DNA of 43,061 nt from an uncultured Acinetobacter sp. (GTDB taxonomy: Bacteria; Pseudomonadota; Gammaproteobacteria; Pseudomonadales; Moraxellaceae): the NCBI RefSeq assembly GCF_947493735.1, contig NZ_CANLSL010000022.1:1-43061 (forward strand), written 5' to 3'. The notes below the pieces were generated by a model. It was given only the letters and a program-made list of their open reading frames with translations, did no database searches and had not been told where the DNA came from. A program made the translations under genes and the position numbers. Positions 40,252 to 43,061 of this stretch are shown here, piece after piece; within the stretch, counting starts at the first letter, position 1; each line of letters opens with the position of its first letter.

Positions 40252-40298
40252 GTAACGTGCATTAGAAATGCCATTTTTATAATCTATTTCCCCAAAAA

Positions 40299-40328
40299 GA
40301 AAACCCCACGCCGTAGCGCAGGGTTTAT
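40299..40328. terminator. Terminator between SGNH gene and lon
   Basis: AAACCC at 40301-40306 pairs with GGGTTT at 40321-40326, and CGC with GCG inside it across two mismatches; loop CGTA. A-run before and T-run after suit both converging genes. Confidence 0.65.
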
Positions 40329-40347
40329 CTATTTTTACATCAGCAGC

Positions 40348-42777
40348 TTAATGACGTGCGGCTTTACCTTCATCCACCGCTTTGACGATCGGTGTTTTTG
40401 GCAATGGTTTTGGTTTCTCAGTTAATGCCAGTGGCAAGATGTCATCAATGCTTTTCACTGCTTTGATGTCTAAACCTGCTTTGACATTGTCAGGGACTTC
40501 TTTTAAGTCACGGACATTATCCTCTGGGATAAACACTTGCTTGATGCCACCACGATGTGCCGCAAGAAGTTTCTCTTTCAGACCGCCGATGCGTAGGGCA
40601 TGACCACGTAGAGAAGTTTCACCTGTCATTGCAATGTCAGCACGGATTGGAATCCCAGTGAATGCTGATACCAATGCTGTGGTCAATCCAAGACCCGCCG
40701 AAGGCCCGTCTTTTGGTGTCGCCCCTTCAGGCAAATGCACGTGCACATCTGTTTCTTCAAAGCGAGAAGACTCGATGCCCAACTCATCAGCACGTGTACG
40801 CACTACGGTCATGGCAGCTGTAATCGACTCCTTCATCACATCACCGAGTGAACCTGTGGTGATGAATTTGCCTTTACCTTTCACCGCAGCAACTTCGATA
40901 GTCAAAAGCTCACCACCGACCGAAGTCCACGCCAAACCATTGACACGACCGATCTGCGCTTCTGTTTCTGCGATACCGTAATCGAACTTATGTACGCCTA
41001 GGTATTCAGGTAAGTTCTCTTGGGTCACGTCGATCTGCAAGTTTTTGGTTTTATTAGCCACGGCTTGCTTCACGACTTTACGTGCGATCTTCGATACTTC
41101 ACGCTCAAGACTACGTACACCTGCTTCACGGGTATAGTGGCGCACGATGTCACGAATCGCCTCTTCATGCACAGACAGTTCTTTTGCACGCAAGCCATTA
41201 TCTTTGATCGCTTTTGGTACAAGATAACGATCAGCGATATTGACTTTCTCCTCCTCGGTATAACCCGGCAAGCGGATCACTTCCATACGGTCGAGTAGCG
41301 CCTCTGGAATGTTCATGCTATTGGCAGTACAGATGAACATCACTTCTGACAAATCTAAGTCCAAATCGAGATAATGGTCATTAAACTTGTTGTTCTGTGA
41401 TGGGTCGAGCACTTCAAGCAAAGCAGACGCTGGATCACCACGGTAGTCTTGCGCCATCTTGTCAATTTCATCGAGTAAGAATAAAGGATTCTTCACGCCG
41501 ACTTTATTTAAAGACTGCACGATTTTACCCGGCATCGCACCGATATAGGTACGACGGTGACCACGGATTTCCGCCTCATCACGTACACCACCGAGCGCCA
41601 TACGGATAAACTCTCGTCCAGTCGCTTTGGCAATAGATTCACCGAGCGACGTTTTACCGACACCCGGAGGACCGACTAAGCAGAGGATTGGTCCACGTAA
41701 TTTTTTCACACGTGACTGTACTGCAAGATATTCCACGATACGGTCTTTGACATCATCCAAGCCATAATGGTCTTCATCGAGAATTTGCTGTGCTTTATTC
41801 AAGTTGATGCTAACTTTACTGGCTTTGTTCCACGGTGTATCAAGGATCACTTCCAGATAGTTACGCACCACAGCAGACTCAGAAGATGCTGGTTGCATGC
41901 CTTTGAGCTTACGGAATTCACTTTCAGCTTTTTTACGCACATGCTCAGGCAAGTCTGCTTCGACAAGACGCTTTTCGATCTCGGCAACATCATCTTCACC
42001 GCCACCGTTCATATCAGATAGCTCACGCTGAATGACCTTCATCTTTTCATTGAGAAAGTATTCACGTTGATTTTTTTCCATCTGACGTTTGACGCTGTCG
42101 TGTAGACCTTGTTCGATCTCTTGCTCTTCAGACTGTTGAAGCAAATAGGTCATTAACTCTTGTAGATGCGCTTCAAAGTCATCAATTTCCAAGAATTTTT
42201 GTTTGACTTCAATGCTCAGCGGGACACGAGTCGCTACGAAAAACATCAGCTGTGCAAGATCGGTGATCTTTTCAGCAGCACTAACCAGTTCACGTGCATT
42301 ACGCAGTTTTGCTTCTGCATATTGTGCAAATAAAGCATTAAGCTCTTGAACTCTATTGAGTTGGGTATCTTCATTGAGCGGATTGTGCATCGGGCTAATC
42401 GCATGTTCAGCTTGTAAATACTCATCACCTTCGATGATGGTTTCCAATTTTGAGCGATGTAAGCCTTCAATCAACACTTTGATGCAATTGTCATCATTTT
42501 CATGATTGACCACTTGCACGATACGCGCCACCGTACCGTATTGATACAGGTTGTTATGGTCAATGTCTTCGGTGAGTGAGTCTTTTTGCGCAACTACAAA
42601 CACCAAATTGTCACTATTGCGAGCGATTTCAACCGCATTAATTGATTTTTCACGACCAACAAATAGCGCAATCTGCATGTGTGGGTAAACCACGACATCA
42701 CGCAATGCGAGTAAGGGTAAAGTTGCAGGAATTTCTTGTTCCTCAACGATCACTTGGTCTTTAACGATATCAGTCAT
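40348..42777 (-). CDS. lon: ATP-dependent protease Lon
   Basis: ATG at 42777 with AGGAG 5 bases upstream gives 809 residues, normal for LonA; the open frame to 42846 runs into the leader hairpin. The N-terminal LAN substrate domain (LPLLALRDVVVYPHM) is followed by the AAA+ module with Walker A GPPGVGKTS, Walker B FLLDEIDKM, and the C-terminal Ser-Lys protease domain with catalytic Ser in DGPSAGLGL and Lys in GGLKEKLLAAHRGG. It degrades misfolded and regulatory proteins. The leader folds into a hairpin that touches the Shine-Dalgarno sequence. Confidence 0.97.
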   Translation of the reverse strand: MTDIVKDQVIVEEQEIPATLPLLALRDVVVYPHMQIALFVGREKSINAVEIARNSDNLVFVVAQKDSLTEDIDHNNLYQYGTVARIVQVVNHENDDNCIKVLIEGLHRSKLETIIEGDEYLQAEHAISPMHNPLNEDTQLNRVQELNALFAQYAEAKLRNARELVSAAEKITDLAQLMFFVATRVPLSIEVKQKFLEIDDFEAHLQELMTYLLQQSEEQEIEQGLHDSVKRQMEKNQREYFLNEKMKVIQRELSDMNGGGEDDVAEIEKRLVEADLPEHVRKKAESEFRKLKGMQPASSESAVVRNYLEVILDTPWNKASKVSINLNKAQQILDEDHYGLDDVKDRIVEYLAVQSRVKKLRGPILCLVGPPGVGKTSLGESIAKATGREFIRMALGGVRDEAEIRGHRRTYIGAMPGKIVQSLNKVGVKNPLFLLDEIDKMAQDYRGDPASALLEVLDPSQNNKFNDHYLDLDLDLSEVMFICTANSMNIPEALLDRMEVIRLPGYTEEEKVNIADRYLVPKAIKDNGLRAKELSVHEEAIRDIVRHYTREAGVRSLEREVSKIARKVVKQAVANKTKNLQIDVTQENLPEYLGVHKFDYGIAETEAQIGRVNGLAWTSVGGELLTIEVAAVKGKGKFITTGSLGDVMKESITAAMTVVRTRADELGIESSRFEETDVHVHLPEGATPKDGPSAGLGLTTALVSAFTGIPIRADIAMTGETSLRGHALRIGGLKEKLLAAHRGGIKQVFIPEDNVRDLKEVPDNVKAGLDIKAVKSIDDILPLALTEKPKPLPKTPIVKAVDEGKAARH

Positions 42778-42785
42778 ATGCACTC

Positions 42786-42822
42786 CTAATGAGTGACAAA
42801 TTATTTTGTCATAATTCATTAG
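42786..42822 (-). promoter_or_regulatory. Two-part hairpin in the lon leader reaching the ribosome binding site
   Basis: On the minus strand CTAATGA pairs with TCATTAG (7 bp, plus-strand 42816-42822 with 42786-42792) and, inside it, TGACAAA pairs with TTTGTCA (plus-strand 42794-42800 with 42805-42811), loop of four. The outer 3' arm ends in the AG that opens AGGAG, so folding would cover part of the Shine-Dalgarno of lon. All pairs are A-U rich or short, so the fold would melt readily. Function is inferred. Confidence 0.5.
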
Positions 42823-42986
42823 TGAAGCATTTTTAAAAAAATACAAGGGGCATTGTTTGAAATTTTAAATGAAATGTTTGCTTTGCTTGTAATTTAAACA
42901 GATTGCATGGATTAAAGAGGTAATTTGTGCAGATGATGAAAGATGTAGTTTACGTTCTTATGGAGTTAACTTGATGAAAAGCATTA

Positions 42987-43061
42987 GGGTCTGTTGACAT
43001 TTGTTGTATAAAAAAATAGCGAGATAGTAAAATTAAATCGCCAAACCCAATTTTACACTCG
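42987..43061. mobile_element. IS-like terminal sequence at the window end (partial)
   Basis: GGGTCTGTTGACATTTG at 42987 begins like the terminal repeat of an insertion sequence and shares its first six bases (GGGTCT) and a similar following pattern with the IS end read on the minus strand at 134. The remaining bases continue off the window without a gene start. It is downstream of nothing coding and lies in the lon upstream region. Identity needs the flanking sequence. Confidence 0.4.

Overview
The window reads as chromosome of an Acinetobacter-type gammaproteobacterium (Moraxellaceae). This rests on the protein sequences, the A+T-rich coding style and short AccA of that group, and the neighbourhood rho / trxA / ppx / accA-tilS-proC. 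The species cannot be told. Most of the window is core housekeeping DNA; the accessory material sits at the left edge, with an orphan gene near 24 kb and an insertion-sequence-like end at the right edge.

Left edge (1-2157): the tail of an IS1595-type transposase runs into a Fic protein gene that it truncates. About 730 bases without a recognisable gene follow, ending in the 3' half of a tRNA-Gly with its own terminator. This is the usual look of the far attachment site of an element integrated in a tRNA gene; the element would lie to the left and the chromosome resumes at about 1670. Just beyond is a MocR/GntR regulator broken by a frameshift and cut short next to a second IS-like end.

2360-9824: a 54-residue membrane protein; the lipopolysaccharide block kdsD-kdsC-lptC-lptA-lptB (minus strand), which makes the Kdo precursor and exports LPS; an NfeD/SPFH membrane pair; a patatin-like lipoprotein; and a GAF-GGDEF diguanylate cyclase.

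10106-17791: glycerol use (glpK, glpR, glpD, with shared operator-like sites in front of glpK and glpD) and a fatty-acid beta-oxidation pair (thiolase and FadB/FadJ-like multifunctional protein).

18009-26757: pheS-pheT-ihfA, an AmpG/PAT-like MFS transporter, an unrecognised 581-residue protein with its own promoter, tRNA-Ile2(CAU), and an ammonium transporter preceded by NtrC-like boxes.

27080-35516: an alanine-rich small lipoprotein, rho, trxA, ppx, accA overlapping tilS (whose product modifies the tRNA-Ile2 encoded 7 kb away), proC and yggT.

35605-42777: an OprD-type porin, an enoyl-CoA hydratase-like protein, a hydrolase / TetR / SGNH-hydrolase cluster, and lon. The lon leader can fold into a hairpin that reaches into its ribosome binding site. 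The last 75 bases look like the start of another IS.

No CRISPR array, complete prophage or complete defence system is visible. The points best worth following are the tRNA-Gly half-site, the orphan 581-residue protein, a tiny hydrophobic peptide with a very strong ribosome binding site in the island remnant, and the lon leader hairpin.
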